From Methylococcaceae bacterium (GTDB lineage: Bacteria > Pseudomonadota > Gammaproteobacteria > Methylococcales > Methylomonadaceae): 59,665 nt of DNA. Both the position numbers and the translations under genes were made by a program. The notes beneath the pieces were generated by a model. It worked only from the letters and a program-made list of their open reading frames with translations, was not told the origin of the DNA and searched no databases. The stretch spans positions 1-59,665 of the forward strand of contig DAOUTG010000008.1 of assembly GCA_030626845.1 (NCBI GenBank). Direction: 5' to 3'. Numbering within the stretch: position 1 is the first letter of the stretch; each line of letters begins with the position of its first letter. Below, one piece after another: positions 16,712-27,068 of the stretch.

Positions 16712-16858
16712 TTATAGATTAAAAAACTCGGTTCGAGTGCCTTTAAAAATCGTAATCAGTTCTTTTTGAACCTCGGGGAAGGCTTCAAAAGCTCGCATCT
16801 AAAAGGTATTATGTTCAAAGCCTTTAAAGTTTTGGATTTCAATTTTGTTTATTTTCAT
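16712..16858 (-). pseudogene. Remnant of a second AAA ATPase (N- and C-terminal ends joined)
   Basis: Reading from the ATG at 16858, the first 19 residues (MKINKIEIQNFKGFEHNTF) are a typical start of an AAA_15/RloA-type SMC-like ATPase, ending at an in-frame TAG just before any Walker A motif. After the stop the same frame continues for 28 residues (MRAFEAFPEVQKELITIFKG and nine more) to a TAA at 16712, resembling the end of a gene. The simplest reading is an ATPase gene that lost its whole middle by deletion. It lies between ispD and the intact ATPase cassette, so the island was once larger. Confidence 0.6.
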
Positions 16859-16900
16859 AAAACGTTTAAGTTAGTTTGAAAAAATAATAACGGGTTATAT

Positions 16901-17524
16901 TCATTGAACACCCTCACTTTTTTCATTAAGTAGTTTTTGATAATAAGTATCTATTTGACTACAGCGTAATAATTTAGGTTCATTAAGGTTATCAAAGGGT
17001 GATGCAGGAATATTCTTAACATCTCTTTTTAAAGATAAAAAAATTAATGTATGTAATCTATCTTTAATCGGATCTTTAGATTGTTCAATATCAGTAACAA
17101 CAAAGTAATTTTTTTCGACAGTTTCATATTGCTTTGCCTCTTGTTTGTTACATCTAAATTCATTTTGATTAATTACAAGCCATAAAAGAGAAAGACTATC
17201 TTTTATTTTTTTATTTAGGTTAAATTTCTTAATCTGTTCTTCTAACTTTTCTGATATATCTGCTCTAGATTTATTATGTTTGATAAATTCAGAAAAACCT
17301 TTTAATTCTATAAAGTCAATTCTATTTATATGAGGGATTATTTTTAAAGCATCGGCTGATTTAGGATCTTGAAGGTTTGATATTATAGATATTTTTGTTT
17401 TTGTATCATCAAAATCAATGACTCTAATTTTTGAGATAGTGCAACAACTTTTATCTAATTTTCCCAGCTCATCAAACTTAAAAAACTCGTTATCAATACC
17501 ATATTCAATAAGTCTATTAAGCAT
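16901..17524 (-). CDS. Partner of the AAA ATPase with candidate ExK nuclease motif
   Basis: I do not recognise this protein as a named family. The ATG at 17524 is preferred: GGGAAG sits 7 nt upstream and it follows the ATPase stop by 2 nt, while a TTG at 17539 would add five residues. The 207-residue protein is soluble and Lys-rich. At residues 68-76 it has RIDFIELKG, a hydrophobic strand with Asp and Glu-x-Lys spaced as in PD-(D/E)xK nuclease cores, preceded by another acidic strand (RVIDFDD). The C-terminal half is helical. The tight linkage to an OLD-like ATPase fits two-gene defence systems in which an ATPase controls an effector; the nuclease role is inference. Confidence 0.7.
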   Translation of the reverse strand: MLNRLIEYGIDNEFFKFDELGKLDKSCCTISKIRVIDFDDTKTKISIISNLQDPKSADALKIIPHINRIDFIELKGFSEFIKHNKSRADISEKLEEQIKKFNLNKKIKDSLSLLWLVINQNEFRCNKQEAKQYETVEKNYFVVTDIEQSKDPIKDRLHTLIFLSLKRDVKNIPASPFDNLNEPKLLRCSQIDTYYQKLLNEKSEGVQ

Positions 17525-17526
17525 TT

Positions 17527-18807
17527 TTATGCTTCCCAAACTAGGTTATGCAAAGGTTCTGTTAATTTAACAAATATTTTATTAATATCATTTGTTACAT
17601 CGTTTATTTGAGAGCTTATACCATCACTTTCTGTTAAATAATAAGCGGTTCTATTTTGAATACCGTATTCCTTACTAAATACACTGATGGCTTGTATCAT
17701 TTCAGGGCTGTGTGAAGTAATTAAAACTGGAATATCATTTTTTACTAATGCAACAATTAATTTAGCGTATTCTACTTGCCATTTAGGATGCAAATGGATT
17801 TCAGGTTCATCAATAATAAGTAAACTTCTTTCATTTAAGATGTTCGCTTGAATAAGCAGTTGAATTATGCCAAAGGATTTTAAGCCTGTTGCCGTATTAA
17901 TAGACTTAAACTGTGTATTTTCATTTTTGTTAAAATAAAAATCCTTTTTATCATCTTCAAAGGAAAAACCATTTCCATTGGTTATACTACATATATCCTC
18001 AATTATTTTTCGACCTTTGTCTGGTACATTCGAGTTATGATAGTGTGTCTTTCCGATTTTTAACAGTAAATCTTTATTATGTAATGTTATTTTTGGACGT
18101 TCTAATTTGGTTTTGTCATTGATTATTTCAATTAAAGAAAATGCCGAGATAATTAGATTATACATCTGTAAAAAAATAGGTGTTTCAATAAAAGTAACAT
18201 CATCAAATAATAAAGTATCATGTAGCACAAGCGATTTTATTTCATCGTTATTAATTTTAATATTTAATATATTATTTAATCCTTCTGATAAACTAATTAA
18301 TGAAGTCATATCTAAGTTTTTAGGACTTAAATCAAAATAAAACTCAGAAGCAAGGACATCGGTTAATGCTGTTTTTATAATCTCATTTTGCCCTTTATTT
18401 TCTTGAAAAATCATTTTTATTGATTCAATATGTTCTAACGCTTTAATATCATTTTCTTTTTTTAATAAGTTTATTTTTTTTTCAATTAATTGAACTTCAA
18501 GACCTTCATTTTTTTTTAATTCGCTAAAAAAGTTATTAGGATTAAACTCTTTTTTTAATTCTTTATGCTCATCGAAATTATATTTTTTTCTTAATTGAAA
18601 ATAAGTATCATTTATAAGTTCTAAAATTTTTGTATCTTTACTTTTATTAAAATCTAATTGATAACGGTTTAAAGCATTAACTACAGAAAAAATAATTTTT
18701 CCCACTGTACTTTTTCCCGTATCATTTTCACCTGCAATAACGGTTAGCCCATCTAGCCTAATATCGGCATGAGCAATCATTCCTATATTCTCTAATTTTA
18801 GTCTCAT
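17527..18807 (-). CDS. AAA family ATPase (SMC/OLD-like), probable defence gene
   Basis: A 426-residue ABC/SMC-type ATPase. It opens with MRLKLENIGMIAHADIRLDG, a strand pair typical of AAA_15/AAA_21 proteins, then Walker A GENDTGKST (about residues 26-34). A long coiled or helical insertion of roughly 250 residues separates this from the signature region, Walker B LLIIDEPEIHLHP (about residue 330) and the switch motif VLITSHSPEM. No TOPRIM domain follows, so it is not a full OLD nuclease. It sits 24 nt behind ftsB and is directly followed by the ExK-motif gene. Both are visibly richer in A/T runs than eno or ispD, which suggests acquisition into the operon. Confidence 0.88.
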   Translation of the reverse strand: MRLKLENIGMIAHADIRLDGLTVIAGENDTGKSTVGKIIFSVVNALNRYQLDFNKSKDTKILELINDTYFQLRKKYNFDEHKELKKEFNPNNFFSELKKNEGLEVQLIEKKINLLKKENDIKALEHIESIKMIFQENKGQNEIIKTALTDVLASEFYFDLSPKNLDMTSLISLSEGLNNILNIKINNDEIKSLVLHDTLLFDDVTFIETPIFLQMYNLIISAFSLIEIINDKTKLERPKITLHNKDLLLKIGKTHYHNSNVPDKGRKIIEDICSITNGNGFSFEDDKKDFYFNKNENTQFKSINTATGLKSFGIIQLLIQANILNERSLLIIDEPEIHLHPKWQVEYAKLIVALVKNDIPVLITSHSPEMIQAISVFSKEYGIQNRTAYYLTESDGISSQINDVTNDINKIFVKLTEPLHNLVWEA

Positions 18808-18831
18808 AACTTTATCTTTTACTGTTAAAAA

Positions 18832-19080
18832 TCACTCAATAATCTGAAAAAACGTTTCATTTTTCTTAATCATCCCTAATTCATGTCGAGCGCGTTCTTC
18901 TAAGGCTTCCGTGCCACTTCTTAAATTCAACACCTCACCATATAGAATCTCATTCCGCTCTGAATTTGATAATTCTTCCTTTTTGAGTGCATCTAATTGT
19001 TCTTGATATTCATAAACCTGCGTGATACTTCCATCGCCGTACCACAGTCGGGTTTGTAGCAACATAATCAATATCGTCAT
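18832..19080 (-). CDS. ftsB: Cell division protein FtsB
   Basis: FtsB is a small bitopic protein that joins FtsL and FtsQ in the divisome. The 82-residue frame shows a short hydrophobic start, the LWYGDGSI motif conserved just after the membrane segment, a coiled coil (about residues 25-60) and the C-terminal EERARHELGMIKKNETFFQI, a hallmark of FtsB. It lies between eno and ispD as usual in gammaproteobacteria, apart from the ATPase cassette that now follows it. The membrane segment is short in this frame. Confidence 0.93.
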   Translation of the reverse strand: MTILIMLLQTRLWYGDGSITQVYEYQEQLDALKKEELSNSERNEILYGEVLNLRSGTEALEERARHELGMIKKNETFFQIIE

Positions 19081-19126
19081 AATGCTAACTAAAAAAAGTT
19101 TGATAACACGCTCCTTAAAACAAGAA

Positions 19127-19167
19127 AGGACACAAACCCCATTTAATCTAAATGTTTTTTGTGTCCT
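19127..19167 (-). terminator. Terminator-like hairpin between eno and ftsB
   Basis: A 10-bp perfect stem AGGACACAAA / TTTGTGTCCT encloses a second dyad (CATTTA / TAAATG). On the minus strand it is followed by a T-rich run (TTTCTTGTTTT). It lies 28 nt past the eno stop and ahead of ftsB, so it probably ends or attenuates eno transcription before ftsB. Confidence 0.75.
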
Positions 19168-19194
19168 AATAAAACCAAGCTTTAACGGTTAAAA

Positions 19195-20958
<1,764 letters not shown>

Positions 20959-21129
20959 AATCGCTAACTCCAATAGTTTCAAGCAAATTTTAATAACTCA
21001 TACCTAATTACACATCAAGACACAAAATAAACCTTTTAATATTTTATTCTGTATTTTCAATACTTTCATGTATAAACTATGTTACCAATAAAATTATATT
21101 TTTTCTTTTAAATTTCAAAAAACAACCTT

Positions 21130-23442
21130 TTATTCACCTTTTAACACCTCAATACGAATACTCGCGGTCTTCCCCATTTCATCACTCACCGCAATTTGAT
21201 AACGTCCTGTTTTTTGAAATTGATGCTTTAAATGTTTCTCTGGATGAACTTTATAAAGCAGTTTACCGTTAATAAACCAATAAACGATCCCTTGCGCCCC
21301 TGTTGTTTCAAGTTTCACCGTCGGTAAATTTTTAGCCGCTCCCGCAGAGCGTAATTTAGCCAAATTATCCAACCCTTCTATTTTAAGTTCACCTTGTTTA
21401 AATTGTGGTGGATGTTCACAGCTTAGATCATACGTGCCTATTTGTTGTCGGCGATGTTGGTTCGGGGGGATCCACGGTTCAACTTCTAATGGCCACAATG
21501 CGACCCTTTTACGTGCAATTTTTTTTGCCTGACATGATCTATCCACTAACCGCCCTGTTTCTGCATTGATAAGCAAGCTTACGGGGTTGGTTTCCCAGCG
21601 ACTAGTATTGACCTCAGGCAGTGTTTTCGGGACAGTTTGATTTAATAACCATGCCTGTTTTTTTTCATGACACAATTCTGGCGGTGTGGCAGATTGTAAA
21701 CTACCGAGTGGCCAGCATATAAAATCTTGCGTTACCGATTTAGGGTGTTTTTTCGGGGGCGAGTAAGTGTGTTGCGGTAACAAGCGTTCGACAATTTCAA
21801 ATAATAATGGCGATGCAGTACGTGCGCCATAATGTCCTGCGGTTGATGTGCCATCAGGTCGTCCTAACCAAACGCCAATCGTATACTCATTAGTGACACC
21901 AATACTCCAAAAATCTCGATGCCCGTAACTCGTTCCTGTCTTCCACGCTAATTGGTTATTATTTTGATGTTCATTTTGCAATAATTGACGAATAATCCAT
22001 GCCGATCCTTTTGATAATAAATAACGCGATTGTTTGGGTTGTTGTTTAAAAAAACGTAATTGTCCTGTTACCCCCTCATTCGCTAAGGCGGTATAGGTTG
22101 CAACTAATGATTCTAAAGTTGTGCCAATGCCCCCTAAAATAACCGATAAATTAGGTTTGGCATGATAGTCAAATTGTAATTTCAACCCTGAATTTTTAAG
22201 TTGACTGACAAATTTTTCAGCACTTAAATGATATAGCACTTGGATAGCGGGAACGTTTAATGAACGTTTTAAAGCGTTACTCACACTGACAGGACCGATA
22301 AACCCCCGACTAAAGTTTTTGGGTCGATAACCCTCTAAAGTGATCGGCGCATCGGTTAATAACGATTCCGAATGAATTAAGCCTTCATCCAAGGCTAAAC
22401 CATATAAAAAAGGCTTTAAGGTTGAACCCGGTGAACGTAATGCCTTTATCATATCAACATGCCCAAAGCGTTCATTATTACTAAAATCAGCCGAACCGAT
22501 ATAGGTTTTAACCGCTAACGTTTTATTGTCTACCACCAGTATTGCCGCTGACGTTTTAGACGGTAACCGTTTAATATAACTACTGACTAAATCTTCTAAG
22601 CCTTGCTGCATTTCATAATCTAATGTGGTGACTAAAGGCTGATTATTCGGGGCTAATTGTCTAAAGCGACGGGCAAATAAAGGCGCGATAACAGGGGGTT
22701 TATTACGTTGCGCATAAACCGTTTCTATTAAGGCTTCTTGGACTTGCTTAGGTGTCCAAACATCATAGTCTTCTAGCCGTTTAATGACTTTATCACGCGC
22801 AAACTGGGCTTTTTCAGGATGTCGGTCTGGACGATTACGACTAGGGGCTTGCGGTAACACGGCTAATAATGCCGCCTCTGCATAAGTCAATTCGTGTGCT
22901 GATTTCCCCAAATAAACATAGCTTGCCGCTTGTACGCCTTCGAGTGTTCCACCAAAAGGGGCGTGATTGAGGTAATAGTTTAAAATCTCGGTTTTGCTGT
23001 AATGCCATTCCAATTGCAAAGCGCGTAACATTTGTAAACACTTTCCAAAAAGGGTTCTTTTTCGGGGAATAATTAAACGAGCCACTTGCATGGTTAACGT
23101 TGAGCCACCTGATATTATTTTGCCATGTTGAAGGTATTGGAAACTTGCCCGTATTAACGCTAAGGGATTGATACCAAAATGTTGCCAAAAATAACGATCT
23201 TCATAATTCAGTAAGGCTTCAATATAAAGCGATGAAACTTGCTTTAAGGTAATTGGATAACGCCAAATGCCATTTTTATCAGCAAAGGCGCGTAAAGGCG
23301 TGCCATCTTCTGCAACAATGATTTGAGCATATTGCTGTTGTGAGGACTGTAAACTGATAGGGGATAAGACATCAAAAAATAAAAAACTGACCCCACTGAC
23401 AATCATCAATAAACAACTAATTTTAAATTTTAAATAACGCAC
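21130..23442 (-). CDS. pbpC: Penicillin-binding protein 1C
   Basis: PbpC is a bifunctional class A penicillin-binding protein of the inner membrane. The 770-residue protein has an N-terminal anchor (about residues 8-25), a GT51 glycosyltransferase domain with EDRYFWQHFGINPLALIRA and GGSTLTMQVARL, a transpeptidase domain with SPGSTLKPFLYG (catalytic Ser), and KTGTSYGHRDFWSIG, then the C-terminal BiPBP_C module from about residue 690. In enterobacteria pbpC follows the alpha-2-macroglobulin gene yfhM; no such gene is next to it here. The length is complete and the active-site motifs are intact. Confidence 0.97.
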   Translation of the reverse strand: MRYLKFKISCLLMIVSGVSFLFFDVLSPISLQSSQQQYAQIIVAEDGTPLRAFADKNGIWRYPITLKQVSSLYIEALLNYEDRYFWQHFGINPLALIRASFQYLQHGKIISGGSTLTMQVARLIIPRKRTLFGKCLQMLRALQLEWHYSKTEILNYYLNHAPFGGTLEGVQAASYVYLGKSAHELTYAEAALLAVLPQAPSRNRPDRHPEKAQFARDKVIKRLEDYDVWTPKQVQEALIETVYAQRNKPPVIAPLFARRFRQLAPNNQPLVTTLDYEMQQGLEDLVSSYIKRLPSKTSAAILVVDNKTLAVKTYIGSADFSNNERFGHVDMIKALRSPGSTLKPFLYGLALDEGLIHSESLLTDAPITLEGYRPKNFSRGFIGPVSVSNALKRSLNVPAIQVLYHLSAEKFVSQLKNSGLKLQFDYHAKPNLSVILGGIGTTLESLVATYTALANEGVTGQLRFFKQQPKQSRYLLSKGSAWIIRQLLQNEHQNNNQLAWKTGTSYGHRDFWSIGVTNEYTIGVWLGRPDGTSTAGHYGARTASPLLFEIVERLLPQHTYSPPKKHPKSVTQDFICWPLGSLQSATPPELCHEKKQAWLLNQTVPKTLPEVNTSRWETNPVSLLINAETGRLVDRSCQAKKIARKRVALWPLEVEPWIPPNQHRRQQIGTYDLSCEHPPQFKQGELKIEGLDNLAKLRSAGAAKNLPTVKLETTGAQGIVYWFINGKLLYKVHPEKHLKHQFQKTGRYQIAVSDEMGKTASIRIEVLKGE

Positions 23443-23487
23443 AAGAAGGCTATCAACTTAAGAGGGAGAGGCGGTAGTAAATGACGG

Positions 23488-24405
23488 TTAAGCTTTAAAA
23501 TCAAAATTAACTAAGGTATCTTTCCCCCCTTCTATATCCTGACCTAAGCTGATAAAACCATCACCTGTTAACGGCATGGCTTCTCGATGTAAAAAAACGG
23601 TTTGCTGAGTTTCATTAAGTAAGACATAAGTTCCATTAGAACTTTTATCAACTAAAATATATTTTCCGCGACTAAATTCAATAAACGCATGGATTCTGGA
23701 TACAAATTGGGTGTTAATGAGGATATTTGCTTCCTGGCTACGCCCTAAACTAAAAGGAACTGATGAAAAAGGGACTAAAAATTGTTGCTGATTAAAACTT
23801 AGCTGTAATTTAAAACTCTGCTCTGACTCAACAGGGGTTGCACGAGCAATATAGGTTGCATCTTCTTCATCTTCCCAGACAATTTCCCAGATAGAAAGCT
23901 CAGTTTTCTTACCTTTAATGGGCGCAACGTCATAAACACGCGCCATGGTTTTTAATGAGCCATTGAGTTCTTCTACCACTATATTAGTCGTTAAAATTTG
24001 TCTGGCTTTGGCAAAGCTTGAAATCCGTGCAGCGACATTAACGGTATCACCAAAAATATCCCCCTTATCTTGAATAATACTCCCTGAATGTAAACCAATT
24101 CGAATGGCGATGGTTTCTGTTCTTAATTCATTGTGATTATCAATCAGCTTGTGCATAGCACAAGCTGCCTGCACAGCGAAATTTGCTGAAGGATAGCGAC
24201 ACATAATTTCATCACCAATCGTTTTTATCACTCTGCCTTCATATTCCTCAGTAATTCTAATCATTAATTTAAGGCAAATATCAATTTTTTTCTTTGCGGC
24301 AATATCACCTAAGGTATCGTAAAGAGCGGTGCTACCTGCAATATCTGCAAACATGACGGTGCAATGATGACTAGAATTATTTCTGAGTTTAAAAAACTTT
24401 AACAA
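23488..24405 (-). CDS. Class III adenylate/guanylate cyclase with C-terminal FHA domain
   Basis: A 305-residue soluble signalling protein. Residues about 15-170 form a class III nucleotide cyclase: VMFADIAGSTALYDTLGD gives the first metal-binding Asp, RVIKTIGDEIMCRYPS the second, and GDIFGDTVNVAARISSFA the transition-state region. Residues about 210-295 form an FHA domain with FSLGRSQEANILI, VSRIHAFIEF and DKSSNGTYVLL, including the Arg, Ser and Asn that bind phosphothreonine. No membrane segment is present. FHA domains read Ser/Thr phosphorylation, and a PP2C phosphatase is encoded 5 kb away, but a link is only speculative. Confidence 0.92.
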   Translation of the reverse strand: MLKFFKLRNNSSHHCTVMFADIAGSTALYDTLGDIAAKKKIDICLKLMIRITEEYEGRVIKTIGDEIMCRYPSANFAVQAACAMHKLIDNHNELRTETIAIRIGLHSGSIIQDKGDIFGDTVNVAARISSFAKARQILTTNIVVEELNGSLKTMARVYDVAPIKGKKTELSIWEIVWEDEEDATYIARATPVESEQSFKLQLSFNQQQFLVPFSSVPFSLGRSQEANILINTQFVSRIHAFIEFSRGKYILVDKSSNGTYVLLNETQQTVFLHREAMPLTGDGFISLGQDIEGGKDTLVNFDFKA

Positions 24406-24521
24406 TTAATCTTCCCATTGACACAATAAACCAAGTAACACATTAATTTTATTTCAGTATAAAATCAAATTGTAACGTTAAATTTGTTGCTTAGAACTAT
24501 TTAATTTAATAATTTTTATCA

Positions 24522-25352
24522 TCAATGATGATGCCCATGACCCTGTGCTTGAGCAAAGGCTCTATAGCTACAACCATCACATTCCATCATTGCTACAGGC
24601 TTAGATTCCAATAAATTATTTACATTATTGTCTAGTAATTGATAAATTTCTTTTTCAAAACCTAAATACGTTCCAAGAATAAGTCGAATTTGTGGATATT
24701 GTTGCTGTAAATAATGAAACTGTTCACTAATGCGTTTAATTAATGTCCCTGTAAATAAATAATAAGGTTGAATAACAATTTGCTTCATTCCCAGCTTAAC
24801 TTGTCGTTGAATGACGGTTTCCAAACGTGGATAGGTAATACCTGTAAAGGCTATATCAATTAATTCATGATCGGTTTCTTCCCATAACCAACGCCCTAAT
24901 TTTGCAACTTCACCATTGGCCACTTTATCTGATGAACCGCGCCCCAAAATAATCACCCCTGTGGTTTTAGGATCAGGCATGGCAATTTCATTCATTAATT
25001 GCATTAATCGCCGTCTAACAATTTTTAGCATGGTCATATTAATACCCAGATGTTTTCCATAACTGAACTCAACCTTTGGGTGACGCGTTTTAGCTTTTTC
25101 TAAATGCTCAGGAATTTCCATTTTTACATGCCCTGCAGCATTGAGTATTAAGGGTATCACTAAGACTCGCTCAGAATTTTTAGCCGCATTATCAAAGCCT
25201 TCATCTAATAAAATGTTGGCAAATTCAATAAAGCATACCTCAATCCGCCAATCTGGATGCTGTTTGCGCCAATGATTAGCAAATTGATCTATTTCAATAT
25301 TTCCTTGTTGATCGCGTGAACCGTGACCGACTAATAAAATCGTGGTTTTCAA
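24522..25352 (-). CDS. cbiX: CbiX-type sirohydrochlorin chelatase with His-rich tail
   Basis: The protein inserts a metal ion (cobalt in cobalamin synthesis, or iron for siroheme) into sirohydrochlorin. It starts at TTG (25352), with GAGG 7 nt upstream and TTGA overlapping the cobM stop. The 276 residues contain two CbiX halves: the first with LLVGHGSRDQQG and its active-site His, the second with VIILGRGSSDKVANG, in which that His is Arg. The tail holds CDGCSYRAFAQAQGHGHHH, a likely metal-binding extension. Pairing with cobM favours cobaltochelatase. Confidence 0.9.
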   Translation of the reverse strand: MKTTILLVGHGSRDQQGNIEIDQFANHWRKQHPDWRIEVCFIEFANILLDEGFDNAAKNSERVLVIPLILNAAGHVKMEIPEHLEKAKTRHPKVEFSYGKHLGINMTMLKIVRRRLMQLMNEIAMPDPKTTGVIILGRGSSDKVANGEVAKLGRWLWEETDHELIDIAFTGITYPRLETVIQRQVKLGMKQIVIQPYYLFTGTLIKRISEQFHYLQQQYPQIRLILGTYLGFEKEIYQLLDNNVNNLLESKPVAMMECDGCSYRAFAQAQGHGHHH

Positions 25353-26143
25353 ATGTTTTCCTCTTTTATTTTATTGGCTTTACGAAACTTGTGAGTAAAA
25401 TCGGCATCATAAAGTTTAGATTTTTTTAATGTTTTCCAATGACGCGCCCCTAAGGTTGGGCTAATAATAATCATGGCTTGACTGTTTATTTTGGCTTGTT
25501 GACATTGCTCGCGAATAGTCGCTAATGTACCGTGAATAATTTGCTGTTCATTTTCCCAACTGGCTTTATAAACAACAACAATAGGTGCAGACTCATCCCA
25601 ACCAGCGGCTAATAATTCCGTTTTTATTTTTTTCAATAGAGTAATTGATAAATATAGACATAAAGTACAATGATGAGAAGCCAGTTCTCGTAATGACTCA
25701 CCTTCTGGCATGGGGGTTCGTCCTTCAACACGACTAAAAATGACTGTTTGTGTGATCTCAGGTAAGGTTAAAGTTTCAACAGCAGCAGCAGCTGATGCCA
25801 TCGCGGAGGTAACACCTGGGATAACTTCAATCGCAATGCCTTCTTTATCCAAAGGTTGTATCATTTCAACCAATGCACCATATAAACTAGGATCACCTGT
25901 TTGCAAGCGAATGACTTTGGCATTATCAACCGCATGACTTATTAACCAATCAGTAATTTCTTTTAGGGTCATGCCTTTAGAGTCTTGAATTATGCTGCTT
26001 TCTTTTGCCCACATCATGGCAGCTTTTGAGACTAATGAGCCTGCAAATAAAATAGCATCGGCTTCACTAATTAAACGTTGTCCCTTTAGCGTTAATAATT
26101 CAGGGTCACCAGGTCCTGCACCTACGAAGTATATTTTTTTCAT
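25349..26143 (-). CDS. cobM: Precorrin-4 C11-methyltransferase
   Basis: CobM/CbiF methylates C-11 of the corrin precursor using S-adenosylmethionine. The 264-residue protein begins with the tetrapyrrole methylase motif YFVGAGPGDPELLTLKGQRL, and has RLQTGDPSLYGALVEM and VIPGVTSAMASAAAA, all diagnostic of precorrin-4 methyltransferase. It is coupled to the chelatase gene behind it by the overlapping stop/start and follows the phosphatase-like gene after 18 nt. No other cobalamin genes are visible in the window. Confidence 0.94.
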   Translation of the reverse strand: MKKIYFVGAGPGDPELLTLKGQRLISEADAILFAGSLVSKAAMMWAKESSIIQDSKGMTLKEITDWLISHAVDNAKVIRLQTGDPSLYGALVEMIQPLDKEGIAIEVIPGVTSAMASAAAAVETLTLPEITQTVIFSRVEGRTPMPEGESLRELASHHCTLCLYLSITLLKKIKTELLAAGWDESAPIVVVYKASWENEQQIIHGTLATIREQCQQAKINSQAMIIISPTLGARHWKTLKKSKLYDADFTHKFRKANKIKEENI

Positions 26144-26161
26144 TTGAATATTTTGTTGTTT

Positions 26162-26926
26162 TTACATAAGTGGCAAAATTTGTGGTAATAATTTTTTATT
26201 AGTCGCTAAAATTTGTTTAGGAAAAATACCCTCATTACCTTTAAAATCTGTAACTGTTCCCCCTGCTTCTGTAACAATCAATGCGCCCGCAGCCACATCA
26301 TATAAATTTAACTCTTGTTCCCAAAAAGCATCAACTTGACCATCTGCCACCATACATAAATCCATTGCAGCCGATCCAAAACGCCGTTGTCCTGTGGTTT
26401 TTTGAGCAATACGACAAAAGCGGGCTAAATTATTGTCTTCCAAATAACTACGCAGACAAGCAAAACCTGTCGCAATCATTGAATTTCCTAAATCAGGTTC
26501 ATTGGAAACTTGAGTGATTTCCCCATTTTTCCACGCGCCTTTATTTTTTTCAGCACAATAATAATCATCTACCGTCGGTACATAAATTGCGCCAAAAACA
26601 ATGTCACCTTCAATTTCTAAAGCGACACTAATTGACCAAAAATACTGGGCTTTAGTAAATGAATGGGTTCCATCTATCGGGTCAACAATCCAGCGTTGAT
26701 TTTGATTATCACTTTGTCCACTTTCCTCACCCCAAAATCCAAACTGTGGATATTGGGTGGTTAATTTTTCTTTTAAAAATTTCTCAACTGCAACATCAGC
26801 TGCGGTTACAAAGTCACGCGGCGCTTTTTTATTAATGTCGGTTTTTTTTAAATCATTAAAATACGTCAACGCTAATGCGCCAGCTTCTCGAATAATTTCT
26901 TCTAAAACGTTACGCGAAATAGACAT
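26162..26926 (-). CDS. Inositol monophosphatase family protein
   Basis: A 254-residue member of the IMPase superfamily. The metal-binding set is present: GEESG (about residue 66), WIVDPIDGTHSF (about residue 79) and ELNLYDVAAGALIVTEAGG (about residue 205). The superfamily contains inositol-1-phosphatase, histidinol-phosphatase (HisN), CysQ and fructose-1,6-bisphosphatase; FWEQELNLYDVAAGALI leans toward the HisN-like group, but the substrate cannot be fixed. It is the first gene of a probable operon with cobM and cbiX. Confidence 0.88.
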   Translation of the reverse strand: MSISRNVLEEIIREAGALALTYFNDLKKTDINKKAPRDFVTAADVAVEKFLKEKLTTQYPQFGFWGEESGQSDNQNQRWIVDPIDGTHSFTKAQYFWSISVALEIEGDIVFGAIYVPTVDDYYCAEKNKGAWKNGEITQVSNEPDLGNSMIATGFACLRSYLEDNNLARFCRIAQKTTGQRRFGSAAMDLCMVADGQVDAFWEQELNLYDVAAGALIVTEAGGTVTDFKGNEGIFPKQILATNKKLLPQILPLM

Positions 26927-27068
26927 AAATGAGTCCTTGATAGAGGTGAAAAATAAAGTGCGGTTACTTTACCATTATTTGAAGATTGTTAGGGCTTAGA
27001 TAAATGAATAGGGTATAATTTTTTTAAATAATGATTTATTCACCCTCCCCTTATGGTTAAACTATAAA

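Noticed and set aside
16728-16745. GGTTCGAGT, a possible tRNA T-loop
   Set aside because: No acceptor, D or anticodon arms can be formed around it and it falls inside the ATPase remnant (codons GGC ACT CGA ACC GAG on the minus strand).
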